DNA from: Actinomycetota bacterium
GTDB taxonomy: Bacteria; Actinomycetota; Geothermincolia; Geothermincolales; RBG-13-55-18
Length of the DNA stretch: 64,000 bases
Direction: 5' to 3'
Assembly: GCA_014360685.1 (NCBI GenBank)
Contig: JACIXB010000017.1
Location: 171,761 to 235,760, forward strand
This document shows, one piece after another, positions 31,524 to 40,985 of this stretch. Within the stretch, counting starts at the first letter, position 1. Each line of letters starts with the position of its first letter. The notes under the pieces are model-generated. The model did not search any database. It worked only from the letters and a program-made list of their open reading frames with translations, and had not been told where the DNA came from. The translations under genes and the position numbers were made by a program.

Positions 31524-32171
31524 ATGGCTCGTGGGCCGTTGAGGGTTTTGGTGGTGGACGATCACCGGCTGGTGCGGGAGGGATTGATAAGCCTCCTGCG
31601 CTTAAACCCGGAGATCGAGGTGGTGGGAGAGGCCTCGGGGGGAGACGAGGCGGTGGGCAAGGCGCGCAGCCTCAAGCCGGACGTAGTGCTCATGGACATC
31701 AGCATGCCGGGCATGAACGGCATCACCGCCACCAAGCTTATAAAGAAAGACCTCCCGGAGACCAAGGTCATCATGCTCACCATGCTGGACCAGGAGGGTT
31801 ACGTCTACGAGGCGGTCAAGGCGGGGGCCACCGGCTACCTGCTCAAGAACACCGGCCTGGAGGAGCTGGTGAGGGCCATTAAGGAGGTGCACAAAGGGGG
31901 AGCCACCCTGCACCCCGAGGCCCAGGCCCAGCTGCTCAAGGAGTACGTCTACCTGGCACAAAGCAACCGGGAGACCTACGGCTTGAGCGACCGGGAGCTG
32001 GAGATCCTGCAGCTCGTGGGCGACGGCCTGTCCAACAAGGAGATAGCGGACAGGCTGTTCATCAGCATCCAGACGGTGAAGACCCACATCACCCACATCT
32101 TCGAGAAGCTGGGGGTCAAGGACCGCACCGAGGCCGTGGCCACCGCCCTCCGCCGCGGCCTCATCTCCTGA
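31524..32171 (+). CDS. NarL/LuxR-family response regulator
   Basis: VLVVDDHRLVREGLISLL, VLMDISMPGMNGI, LSDRELEILQLVGDGLSNKEIADRLFISIQTVKTHITHIFEKLGVKDRTEAV; 1 nt after kinase stop. Confidence 0.95.
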   Translation: MARGPLRVLVVDDHRLVREGLISLLRLNPEIEVVGEASGGDEAVGKARSLKPDVVLMDISMPGMNGITATKLIKKDLPETKVIMLTMLDQEGYVYEAVKAGATGYLLKNTGLEELVRAIKEVHKGGATLHPEAQAQLLKEYVYLAQSNRETYGLSDRELEILQLVGDGLSNKEIADRLFISIQTVKTHITHIFEKLGVKDRTEAVATALRRGLIS

Positions 32172-32192
32172 TGGGGTCAGGTCTTGAATCGT

Positions 32193-32210
32193 GATACCCT
32201 TGGGGGTATC
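32193..32210 (+). terminator. Hairpin gataccc-ttgg-gggtatc downstream of response regulator
   Basis: 7-bp perfect inverted repeat 22 nt after stop; no strong U-tract. Confidence 0.4.
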
Positions 32211-32359
32211 TTACGATACCAGCCGGGAATGGGCCGTGGCGGGCCTTATCTTGGTCTTAGGCACGGGACGTCTCGGGGAACGCTATCCTTGATGCTGTAT
32301 CGTTTCAGTAGGCGCTTTTAGGGTTAGAGAACAGGGAAAGGCGCGGGATTGGTGCTATC

Positions 32360-32512
32360 ATGATCTACATGAGTATATGGAAAAAGATATTGGAGTTCTT
32401 TCGGGGAAAGCGTTTCCTGTGCGACGACTGCGCCTACGATTATCCCTCCGCATGCACGCGCCCCGAGCGCCCCAACGCCACCTCCTGCCCGGACTATCGC
32501 AAGAGATATTGA
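32360..32512 (+). CDS. Small 50-aa Cys-rich protein (not in supplied ORF track)
   Basis: Direct translation MIYMSIWKKILEFFRGKRFLCDDCAYDYPSACTRPERPNATSCPDYRKRY*; four Cys as CxxC...C...C. Confidence 0.5.
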   Translation: MIYMSIWKKILEFFRGKRFLCDDCAYDYPSACTRPERPNATSCPDYRKRY

Positions 32513-32650
32513 GACGGCGAAGCCCCCTTCCGCGGCCCGATTTTCCCGCTTCAAAAGGATGAGTTCGCCATGGGGGAAGGTATGGTGTTCGCCTTCCTGC
32601 GGAACCGCTTGGAATGCGCTTTAAAAGGACCTGCGGGAAAGGAAACCGGC

Positions 32651-33535
32651 TCAAAGGGTGGTCAGGTGGCGGGGGGCCAGGTAGACGTCGGCCTTTTCCA
32701 GGGCCGTCTCCACGGCGGCCAGCATCTTCTCGCGGTCCTCCGGCAGGTGGCCGTAGATGGGCACGTAGTTGGAGATGTGATCGGAGAGGAACCAGGCGTC
32801 CTCCACCTCCAGCCGCTCCAGGAGCACCTGCAGCTCGCGCATCACCGTCTCCCCGGAGGCCTCCCGGAAACGTCCCTCCTGGGCCTCCCGGTACAGGGGC
32901 GTCCCCGGGAGCAGGTAGAGAGTTCGGGGCCGGATGTAGCCGGGCTGCATGGCGTTGAGGACCGAGGCGGTGTTCTCGGCGTGCTGCCTCCAGCGGTCCT
33001 CGCCCCCCAGGCCCAGGAGGATGTACACGGAGAGCTCGATGCCCGCCTCCTTCACCCGCCGGGCGGCCTCGATCATGTCCCGCGAGGTCACCCCCTTGTC
33101 CACCGCGGCCAGGATCTCGTCGTCCCCGCTCTCCAGGCCGAAGTAGATGATGTCCAGGCCGGCCTCCCTCAACTTGCGCAGGGCCTCCACGGATTTGCCC
33201 TTCAGGAAACGGGCCCCGCCGTAGGGGGAGATGCGCTTCGCCTCCGGGAAGAGCCTGCGGATGTAACGGATGATGTCCGCCAGCTTGTCGGAGTTCATGG
33301 CCACCGTGTTCCCGTCGGCCAAAAAGACCGATTCCACGTACCGGTAGAAGAGGCGGGCCCGCCGCAGGTCGGCCTTGACCTCCTCGGGATCGCGTACCCG
33401 GTATTTCTTCATCTTGTACATCCCGCAGAAGGTACAGCGGTTGTGCGGACAGCCCAGGGTCACCTGCACGATGAGGCTTCCCGCCTCGCAGGGCGGGCGG
33501 TAAAGCGGCTCCTCGTAGCGCAAAACCTCCTGCAT
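32651..33535 (-). CDS. Radical SAM protein (B12-independent Elp3/HemN-like core)
   Basis: LIVQVTLGCPHNRCTFCGMYK (CxxxCxxC), ISPYGGARFL, IIYFGLESGDDEILAAVDKGVT. Confidence 0.9.
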   Translation of the reverse strand: MQEVLRYEEPLYRPPCEAGSLIVQVTLGCPHNRCTFCGMYKMKKYRVRDPEEVKADLRRARLFYRYVESVFLADGNTVAMNSDKLADIIRYIRRLFPEAKRISPYGGARFLKGKSVEALRKLREAGLDIIYFGLESGDDEILAAVDKGVTSRDMIEAARRVKEAGIELSVYILLGLGGEDRWRQHAENTASVLNAMQPGYIRPRTLYLLPGTPLYREAQEGRFREASGETVMRELQVLLERLEVEDAWFLSDHISNYVPIYGHLPEDREKMLAAVETALEKADVYLAPRHLTTL

Positions 33536-34010
33536 ATTTAAGATTATAACCGGTCGGACGGCCTTGGGGATTGACCGTATTGGTAATCTCACCTTGAACC
33601 CACCTCTTAGCGCGAACGGCCTCGAGGGGACACCGGGAGGACTTTTTTCCTCCGCCGTGGGTCAAGTCCCAAAGCTCCATCATGCCATCCCCCTCATGAT
33701 GGCAGCCTAAACGGCTGCAGGAACCAGCTCCTCCACCTCCTTCCCTGCTATCTCGATTGCATCACCGTCTATCTTCTTTATCCTGGCTTTGGCGAGCGAT
33801 TCCAAGCTCATGTACCTGCGGCATATCCGTAAATACGGTATGGCCCTACCATGTCGATTGTTGTTCCCGGCAATCCCAGCCGGTGGTCAACCCATAGATA
33901 TAAAACACCCTTACATGTATTCAGTCTTCAAGGCCTTTTTCCGATTATATGCTCGGCATATACATAGCGCTCTACACCGGGGGCGAGAGGTCTCGGCGAG
34001 GGAGGAGAAG

Positions 34011-35081
34011 ATGCAGGGAGTGAAAACCTGCCCACGCTGCGGGGTGCCGGAATATATCGCCACGGAACACCTCTGGCATCCCAGCGGGTTCATCGTCCAG
34101 CGGAGGGATCCCCGCCACATCATCATCTTCATCGAGAGCGAGAACCTGGAGGCCCTTTTTCGGGGCATAGAGGAGATCCTCGGCATGTCCATCGAGCGCA
34201 TCGTGGTCAACACCAGGCGGAGGGCCGCCCGGGCCTACATGGACCGCGTGATCCCCGAGGCTCTCAAGGAACAGGTCCGGGAAGGAACCCTGGAGATCGG
34301 CCCCGTGATCCAGGGGATGGTGGGCATAGGCCGGGTCTTGGGCTACGGGAGATTCGAGGTGGCCGATTACCGGATGCGGGGAGACGACGGGGACTACATC
34401 ATCATTCGGGTGGAGAAGCCGTACTCCATCCTCTTGGGTTGCGCGGACCCGGTGGCCGCCCTGGAAGCCCTGGTGGGGCGGGAGATGGGGCTCTCCTACC
34501 GTGAGGTGTCCCCTGAGGTGTACGAGATCAAGGCCTTCCCGCAGCCCCACCCCGAGGAGTTCAAGGGGAGGCTGACCATGAGGAAATACGCCTACCCGGA
34601 GGGGGATTTCCGTTTCCGACCCTGTCCCCGGTGCGGGGCGCCCGAGGAGCTGGCCGATTTCGCCTGGGACCTGGAACGGGGATTGATCCACAACCGCCGC
34701 ACCGGAAAGCGCATGGTCTTCTTCGCCCCATCCGTCATGGAGGCGGTTTTCGGGGAGCTGGAGAGGGAGCTGGGTGAGACCATACCCGAGGTGGTCATCG
34801 AGGCCCAGAAACGCCTCACCGCGGCCGGCCTCTACGGGCTGGACAGGGAGAACGCCCGGCAGGACCTGCGTGAACAGCTGGCCATAAGGGGCCTGGGCAA
34901 CCTGAAGGAACTGTCCCTGGGGGAGAAGGGGCTGTCCCTGTTCATGGAGAACGCCGCCGTTCCCCTCATGGTGGTGGGGATGGCCCAGGGTCTTTACGAG
35001 GCCCTCCACGGCGGGACCAGCCGGGTGGAATGGAGTGCCGGGGAAGGAGATTCCCTGAGCGTGGAGGTCAAGCCCGCCTGA
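34011..35081 (+). CDS. Hypothetical protein with duplicated zinc-ribbon module
   Basis: MQGVKTCPRCGVPEYIATEHLW... and second FRPCPRCGAPEELADFAWDLE...; GGAGGAGAAG RBS. Confidence 0.8.
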   Translation: MQGVKTCPRCGVPEYIATEHLWHPSGFIVQRRDPRHIIIFIESENLEALFRGIEEILGMSIERIVVNTRRRAARAYMDRVIPEALKEQVREGTLEIGPVIQGMVGIGRVLGYGRFEVADYRMRGDDGDYIIIRVEKPYSILLGCADPVAALEALVGREMGLSYREVSPEVYEIKAFPQPHPEEFKGRLTMRKYAYPEGDFRFRPCPRCGAPEELADFAWDLERGLIHNRRTGKRMVFFAPSVMEAVFGELERELGETIPEVVIEAQKRLTAAGLYGLDRENARQDLREQLAIRGLGNLKELSLGEKGLSLFMENAAVPLMVVGMAQGLYEALHGGTSRVEWSAGEGDSLSVEVKPA

Positions 35082-35652
35082 TCCTCTCTATCTCCGCCAC
35101 CGAGGCGTCGTGCAACGCCACCCGGTAGGCGAAAAGCCCCATACCCGTGCCGAGAAGGACCTCGCGGACCGGCCCCTGCAGCTCCTCCAGGGTCAGCCAG
35201 CGGGTTTCCCTTATCTCCTCCCGGTCCTGGGGCTGGAGCTCTCCCCCGCTGCGGAAAGCGGTGAAGACCAGGCTCCTCCAGTCCTCCACCACCGGACCGC
35301 AGGTGAAACGGGCGTGGACGTGGAGGATGAAACGGTCCAGGACGATGTCCAGGCCGGTCTCCTCGCGGGCCTCGCGCCGGGCGGCCTCCTCCAGGGGCTC
35401 ACCGGGGTTGGCCGCCCCGGAGGGAGCCCTGAAGGCTCCCGGCGGGAACATGTGCTTGGCGATGGCCGCGAACTCCCGGTAATCGTGGTCGCGGAAGACG
35501 AACACCGTGAGGTCGTGGTTGCGGTCGTGCTTCTTGGAGCCCTGGAGCATGTTCATCTCCGGGGGGAGTATCTCGAAGGTCATGGAGATGTGGCGGGGTT
35601 TTCCGTACCTTCTCTCCATGTCCTCTATCATCTCGTCGGTCACGTAGGCCAT
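35068..35652 (-). CDS. Nudix hydrolase
   Basis: Nudix box GAANPGEPLEEAARREAREETGLDI; convergent 14-bp overlap with preceding gene. Confidence 0.88.
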   Translation of the reverse strand: MAYVTDEMIEDMERRYGKPRHISMTFEILPPEMNMLQGSKKHDRNHDLTVFVFRDHDYREFAAIAKHMFPPGAFRAPSGAANPGEPLEEAARREAREETGLDIVLDRFILHVHARFTCGPVVEDWRSLVFTAFRSGGELQPQDREEIRETRWLTLEELQGPVREVLLGTGMGLFAYRVALHDASVAEIERIRRA

Positions 35653-35830
35653 GGGACCATCTTACCATCCCGGGAGCGGTGTTTCCCTCCGAAAGGTGGT
35701 CGCCTGGCGTCTTTCCGGTTGCCGAAAGCCGGCTTCCGCCTTCATCCCGGGTGCGCGGCTCCCCCGGCCGCTTCCCGGGGTCGGGCGCTCCTTTAACCCC
35801 CTCCCGGGCGGTTATATAATTCTTCTTGCC

Positions 35831-36985
35831 ATGAGAAGGATATACATGGATCACGCCGCCACCACGCCGGTTCACCCCGCGGTGGCCGAGGCCATGCTCC
35901 CCTACCTCGGGGAGCGCTTCGGGAATCCCTCCAGCGTGTACACGGAAGGTCGGGAGGCAAGGCGGGCGGTGGAGGAGGCGCGGGCCAAGGTGGCCGGGGC
36001 ACTGGGGGCGGATCCCTCCGAGATCTTCTTCACCAGCGGGGGGACGGAGGCGGACAACCTGGCCATAATGGGGGTGGCGCGCGCCCTTCGGGATCGCGGC
36101 GACCACGTCATCACCACCGCCGTGGAGCACCACGCGGTGCTGGAGCCCTGCCATTACCTGGAAAGGGAGGGGTACCGGGTGACCTACCTTCCCGTGGACG
36201 GCTCGGGCCTGGTGGACCCCGACGAGGTACGCCGGGCCGTCACCCCGGGGACCATCCTGGTCTCGGTGATGCACGCCAACAACGAGGTGGGAACCATACA
36301 GCCCGTGGAGGAGATAGCCGCCGTCTGCCGGGAGGCCGGCGTGTACTTCCATTGCGACGCCGTGCAGACGGTGGGCGCGCTGGAGGTCGACGTGGACCGC
36401 CTGGGGGTGGACCTCCTGTCCGTCTCCGCCCACAAGCTCTACGGGCCCAAGGGGGTGGGGTGCCTTTACGTGCGGCGGGGGACGGAGATCGAGGGCATCC
36501 TCCTGGGAGGGGGACAGGAGAGGAGGATGCGCTCCGGGACGGAGAACGTGGCCGGCATAGTGGGTTTCGGGGTGGCCATGGAGTTGGCCGGCGCGGAGTG
36601 GCGCCGGCGGTCCGAGCACGTGAAACCCCTCCGCGACCGCCTCATCGAGGGAGTGCTGGGAGGCATCCCCCGCGTCCGCCTCAACGGCCACCCGGAAAGG
36701 CGTCTTCCCAACAACGCCAACTTCATCTTCGACTTCATAGAGGGGGAAGCCATCTGCCTGCGGCTGGATTTCCTGGGCATCGCCGCCTCCACCGGTTCGG
36801 CGTGCAGCTCGGAGAGGGGAGAGGCTTCCCACGTCCTGCTGGCCCTGGGCATCCCCCCGCAGAAGGCCCACGGCAGCCTCCGGCTTACCCTGGGCAGGGA
36901 TAACACGGAAGAGGACGTCGATTACCTCCTGGAAAACCTTCCCAAGGTGGTGCAGGACCTGCGGGCCCTGTCCCCCCTGGCCTGA
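35831..36985 (+). CDS. nifS: Cysteine desulfurase (NifS/IscS family)
   Basis: MDHAATTPVHPAVAEAMLPYL, TSGGTEADNLAI, VHCDAVQ-like FHCDAVQTVGALEVDV, SAHKLYGPKGVGCLYVRRG, STGSACSS active Cys loop. Confidence 0.93.
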   Translation: MRRIYMDHAATTPVHPAVAEAMLPYLGERFGNPSSVYTEGREARRAVEEARAKVAGALGADPSEIFFTSGGTEADNLAIMGVARALRDRGDHVITTAVEHHAVLEPCHYLEREGYRVTYLPVDGSGLVDPDEVRRAVTPGTILVSVMHANNEVGTIQPVEEIAAVCREAGVYFHCDAVQTVGALEVDVDRLGVDLLSVSAHKLYGPKGVGCLYVRRGTEIEGILLGGGQERRMRSGTENVAGIVGFGVAMELAGAEWRRRSEHVKPLRDRLIEGVLGGIPRVRLNGHPERRLPNNANFIFDFIEGEAICLRLDFLGIAASTGSACSSERGEASHVLLALGIPPQKAHGSLRLTLGRDNTEEDVDYLLENLPKVVQDLRALSPLA

Positions 36986-37123
36986 CCCGGTACCCGGGGC
37001 GCGGGCATGACGCTTCCCCGGTATTCGACCGTCCTGACGGCGTTCATGGTGAATGGCCTTTTCCGGACATAGGCGCGGGGCGAAGGTATGCCTCGTCTTG
37101 GGATCCCGGTGGAGAGCCGGGCC

Positions 37124-37531
37124 CTAGCGCTTACGCCTGTTCCCCAAGCGCTTGAGCCGCTCCAGGGCTTCCCTGCTCTCCGGGTTGAGGCGCAGGGCGC
37201 GGCGGTAGTCCTCCCGTGCCGAGAGGAGGTCCCCTTCCTCGTAGTGAAGGTCTCCCCTGAAGATGTAGGTAACGGCGGTGCGCGGCTCCAGGGCTATGGC
37301 GCGGTTGAAGTCCTGCCTGGCCTTCTCCCTTTCCCCCTTGCAGTGGTAAAGTTTTCCCCGGTTGAGGTAACAGAGGAACAGGTCGGGGTCGAACTCGAGT
37401 ACCTTGGTGTATTCCTCGATGGCCGCGTCGATCCTCCCCTCCGCGGCGTGTATGGAGGCCATGCTCAGCCTGTTGATGGCCAGCCTGGCGTTGAAGAGCT
37501 CGATGTCCAGCAGGTCGTAGTCCTCGTCCAT
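37124..37531 (-). CDS. Tetratricopeptide repeat protein
   Basis: EGRIDAAIEEYTKVLEFDPDLFLCYLNRGKLYHCKGEREKARQDFNRAIALEPRTAVTYIFRGDLHYEEGDLLSAREDYRRALRLNPES. Confidence 0.82.
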   Translation of the reverse strand: MDEDYDLLDIELFNARLAINRLSMASIHAAEGRIDAAIEEYTKVLEFDPDLFLCYLNRGKLYHCKGEREKARQDFNRAIALEPRTAVTYIFRGDLHYEEGDLLSAREDYRRALRLNPESREALERLKRLGNRRKR

Positions 37532-37919
37532 CGTGAACGTGTCCTCCCGGATATCGTCCGCCGATCTCAGTATAAACGTATCCCCTCCGGGTTGAGAATT
37601 CCCAGGGGCGTGCCGCCGGAAGCGGGGAGAGGCCGGGGAAGGCGCCCGGGGTCCTTCGGCCGGGAGGCTTCCCGACGGCGGTAGGATCCACTGGTTCCGG
37701 GATGCCCGCGGTGCGCGGAGAGGGGCTGTCTTCGACCCCACGTTGGTTTGGTGTAAACTTGGGCTTGAAACCGGCCGATTAGGTTATTGCGGCTGGGACG
37801 GGAAACGGCAGGGAGGGAGCTGCAATTCCGCATCCGATATCCGATCACCATTGCGCCCTCTCCGCCGGACCGGACCACGGAAAGGGCGGTATTCTGGAGC
37901 CAGGAAAGGAGGAGGGACG

Positions 37920-39512
37920 GTGTCCGAGGTGGAGAAAGTCCAGTACAACGTCATGCGCCGCATGAACATCGGCGACCTGCCCAAGCGCACGGCGGCCAGG
38001 TGCCCGGACAAGGTGGCCCTGGTCTACCGGGACCGGAGCATCACCTTCCGGGAACTCAACGAGAACTGCTGCCGCATGGCCCATGTCTTCGAGAGGCTGG
38101 GGGCGAAGAAGGGTGACCGCATCACCTTCATGACTCACAACTGCCTCCAGTACATCTACTCCTGGCTGGGGGCCTGCAAGATCGGTTGCGTGATCAATCC
38201 CCTCAACTTCATGCTCAAGCCCCACGAGATCGAGTACATCGTCAACGACGCCGAATCCCGGCTGTTCTTCGTGGAGGACATCCTGGTCCCCCAGGTGCAG
38301 GCGGCGGCCCCCAACCTGAGGACGGTGGAGAAGTACGGGGTTATATACATAAACTCCCCGGACACGGAGATACCGGAGGGTTGGCTGAGTCTGGACCGCC
38401 TCTTCGAGGAGACGGACGACGTGTCCGAGCCCCTGGTGGAGACGGACGACGACGACATGTGCTCACTCATGTACACCAGCGGCACGGAGTCCCTGCCCAA
38501 GGGGGTGATGAACACCCACAAGAACTTCTTCCACACCCTCATGAGCGGGTTGATCGACCTGAACATCAAGAGGGACGACGTGGCCCTGCTCTCCATCCCC
38601 CTCTACCACGTGGCCGGGAAGTACCTCCTCCTGGAGTTCATCAACGTGGGGGCTAAGCTGGTCCTGGAATACGCTCCCAACCCGGTGGAGATCCTGGAGC
38701 TCACCCAGAAGGAGAAGGTCACTTACTGGGTATACCCGCCCACCCTATACCAGGTCCTGCCATCCTTGCCCAATTTCAAGGACTACGACCTCTCCTCGCT
38801 CCGTAAATTCATCTCCTTCGGGGCGGTGATGCCCGTGCCCCTGCTGCAGCAGTGGAAGGAGATGTTCCCGGAATCGGAGTGGAGGAACTATTACGGTCAG
38901 ACCGAGTCCACCCCGCTGGGGTCCACCCTCCAGCCGGAGGACTTCGAGGCCAAGATAGACTCCATCGGCACCCCCCATACCGGGGTGGAGATCAAGATCT
39001 TCGACGACAACGACAACGAGGTCCCCGTGGGTGAGGTGGGGGAGATCGTCATGCGCAGCCCCTCGGTGATGAAGGGCTATTACAAGATGGAGGAGAAAAC
39101 CGCCGAGACCCTGCGCGGAGGATGGCTGCACACCGGGGACCTGGGCCGCTTCGACGAGGACGGCTTCCTCTACTTCGTGGACCGCAAGAAGGACATGATC
39201 AAGAGCGGTGGGGAGAACGTGGCCTCCAAGGAGGTGGAGGACGTCATCTTCAAACACGAGAAGGTCATGCAGGTGGCGGTCATCGGCCTCCCCGACGAGT
39301 ACTGGATGGAGGCGGTCACCGCGGTGGTGGTGCCCTACCCCGGCGTGGAGGTCACCGAGGAGGAGATAATCGCCTTCTGCAAGGAGAACCTGGCTGGATA
39401 CAAGGTTCCCAAGCGGGTGTTCGTCATGGCCATGGAGGACCTCCCCGTGCTCCCCAGCGGCAAGATACTCAAGAGGGAGCTGCGCCGGAGGCTGGCGGAG
39501 AAAAAGGAATAG
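37920..39512 (+). CDS. AMP-dependent acyl-CoA synthetase/ligase
   Basis: GTG start behind GGAAAGGAGGAGG; LMYTSGTESLPKGVMNTHKNF, YYGQTESTPLG, WLHTGDLGRFDEDGFLYFVDRKKDMIKSGGENV. Confidence 0.95.
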   Translation: MSEVEKVQYNVMRRMNIGDLPKRTAARCPDKVALVYRDRSITFRELNENCCRMAHVFERLGAKKGDRITFMTHNCLQYIYSWLGACKIGCVINPLNFMLKPHEIEYIVNDAESRLFFVEDILVPQVQAAAPNLRTVEKYGVIYINSPDTEIPEGWLSLDRLFEETDDVSEPLVETDDDDMCSLMYTSGTESLPKGVMNTHKNFFHTLMSGLIDLNIKRDDVALLSIPLYHVAGKYLLLEFINVGAKLVLEYAPNPVEILELTQKEKVTYWVYPPTLYQVLPSLPNFKDYDLSSLRKFISFGAVMPVPLLQQWKEMFPESEWRNYYGQTESTPLGSTLQPEDFEAKIDSIGTPHTGVEIKIFDDNDNEVPVGEVGEIVMRSPSVMKGYYKMEEKTAETLRGGWLHTGDLGRFDEDGFLYFVDRKKDMIKSGGENVASKEVEDVIFKHEKVMQVAVIGLPDEYWMEAVTAVVVPYPGVEVTEEEIIAFCKENLAGYKVPKRVFVMAMEDLPVLPSGKILKRELRRRLAEKKE

Positions 39513-39741
39513 GGATCAGGTCCATTATCCCCTTGCCCTGGCGAACGGGCGCGGAAGGCGAAGGCCCTGTCCTGGCGCCCGGGCGGGAAGAACCGTACTG
39601 CCTGTTTTCTCCCCCGGGCGGATCTTTCGGGCTCCCGGCAAACTTTTCCATACCCACGCATCGATGCCCCGGGATGGGAATATGGGCCGCCTCCCCCTGC
39701 TTGTCCGCCGGTACACTTTAAGTTCTTTCGGACGGGTTGAG

Positions 39742-39883
39742 CCGGCCCTCCGGCCCGGTTCCTCCCGCCCGGGCATGTGGTATATGGTTCCTCTTCACCG
39801 CCGCCTTGGCCGCCTTAACCCTTCCCTTCCGAGGGGTTATCCGGCCCTCCGGCCCGGTTCCTCCCGCCCGGGCATGTGGTATA
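39742..39883 (+). repeat. 43-bp perfect direct repeat (99-bp period) immediately upstream of tRNA-Gly
   Basis: ccggccctccggcccggttcctcccgcccgggcatgtggtata at 39742-39784 and 39841-39883; weaker similarity extends upstream of both copies. Confidence 0.92.
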
Positions 39884-39885
39884 AT
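39880..39885 (+). promoter_or_regulatory. Candidate -10 element (TATAAT) for tRNA-Gly
   Basis: ggTATAATattt 15 nt upstream of the tRNA 5' end; the upstream repeat copy has the variant TATATG. Confidence 0.6.
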
Positions 39886-39900
39886 ATTTTGCCGGGAAGG

Positions 39901-39976
39901 GCGGGTCTAGCTCAGTTGGCAGAGCGCGAGCTTCCCAAGCTCGAGGCCGCGGGTTCGATCCCCGTGACCCGCTCCA
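39901..39976 (+). tRNA. tRNA-Gly (anticodon CCC), CCA encoded
   Basis: GCGGGTCTAGCTCAGTTGGCAGAGCGCGAGCTTCCCAAGCTCGAGGCCGCGGGTTCGATCCCCGTGACCCGCTCCA folds as cloverleaf; anticodon loop TTCCCAA. Confidence 0.96.
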
Positions 39977-39984
39977 GTGAATTG

Positions 39985-40012
39985 AAGCCGGGTGTTCATC
40001 ACCCGGCTTTTT
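39985..40012 (+). terminator. Rho-independent terminator of tRNA-Gly
   Basis: AAGCCGGGTG-ttcat-CACCCGGCTT followed by TTTCC. Confidence 0.92.
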
Positions 40013-40133
40013 CCTTTTCGGGCTAAAGGGTATCGTCCCCCAGGCCCGTTCGCGCCGCGACCCTCTTCCCGGGAGGGTTCCCTCCATCTCTTTCGCGGTG
40101 GCCGGCGGAAGTAGGGACCGGGAACGAAAGCCC

Positions 40134-40985
40134 TCAGGGACGCGCCCCGAAGAAGCGGTGCAGGATACCCTTCCTCCAGAGGAAGCGGAAGAGGGCGTGG
40201 TATAGCTGGGGGGAGATGCGCTTGAGCACGTATTGCGGCCCGGAATGGGACCAGGGGACGAGCATGATCCCGATATCCCTCTCCAGGGCCTTAAGGCCGG
40301 CGGCGGCCACCACCGAGGGATCCACCCCCTTGGTGGCGTAGAACCTCTCGATCTCCGGTTTGGTGCTCCTTCCCTGGGAGTTGTACAGGTAGATCCTGCC
40401 GTTTCTTATTATGTTGGTGTTGATGAAACCGGGGCAGAGCAGGCTGACCTTGATACCGTGCTCGTAGAGTTCCATGCGCAGGGTCTCCCCCAGGCCCACC
40501 ACGCCGTACTTGCTGGTCTGGTAGGCGGCCATGCCCGGGATGGATACCAGCCCGGCGTCGCTGGCGGTGATGAGTATGGAACCCGACCGGCGCTCGATCA
40601 TGTGGGGGACGAAGGCGTGAAGGGTGTATATGCAACCCCAGAGGTTGATACCCAGGACCCACTCCCAGTCCTCGAGGGAGGTCTCCACGAAGCGGCCGCC
40701 CATGCCCACCCCGGCGTTGCTGCACAGGATGTCCACGTGTCCCCAGTCGGAGAGGAAGCGCTCGGCGAACTTACTCACCTCGTCCCATCTGGAATGGTCC
40801 ACGCGGTAGCCGCGGGCCTTGAAGCCCTTGGACTTGAGTTCCTCCACCACCTGGCCTATGCGCTCCGGGACGATGTCGGTGATGGCCACCCGGCAGCCTG
40901 CGTCTCCCAGGGCATGGGCCAGCGCCCTCCCGATGCCCGAGCCTCCTCCGGTGACTATGGCCGTCTTTCCCTCGAAGAATCCCAT
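40134..40985 (-). CDS. Short-chain dehydrogenase/reductase
   Basis: KTAIVTGGGSGIGRALA, LCSNAGVG, ITASDAGLVSIPGMAAYQTSKYGVVG. Confidence 0.93.
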   Translation of the reverse strand: MGFFEGKTAIVTGGGSGIGRALAHALGDAGCRVAITDIVPERIGQVVEELKSKGFKARGYRVDHSRWDEVSKFAERFLSDWGHVDILCSNAGVGMGGRFVETSLEDWEWVLGINLWGCIYTLHAFVPHMIERRSGSILITASDAGLVSIPGMAAYQTSKYGVVGLGETLRMELYEHGIKVSLLCPGFINTNIIRNGRIYLYNSQGRSTKPEIERFYATKGVDPSVVAAAGLKALERDIGIMLVPWSHSGPQYVLKRISPQLYHALFRFLWRKGILHRFFGARP

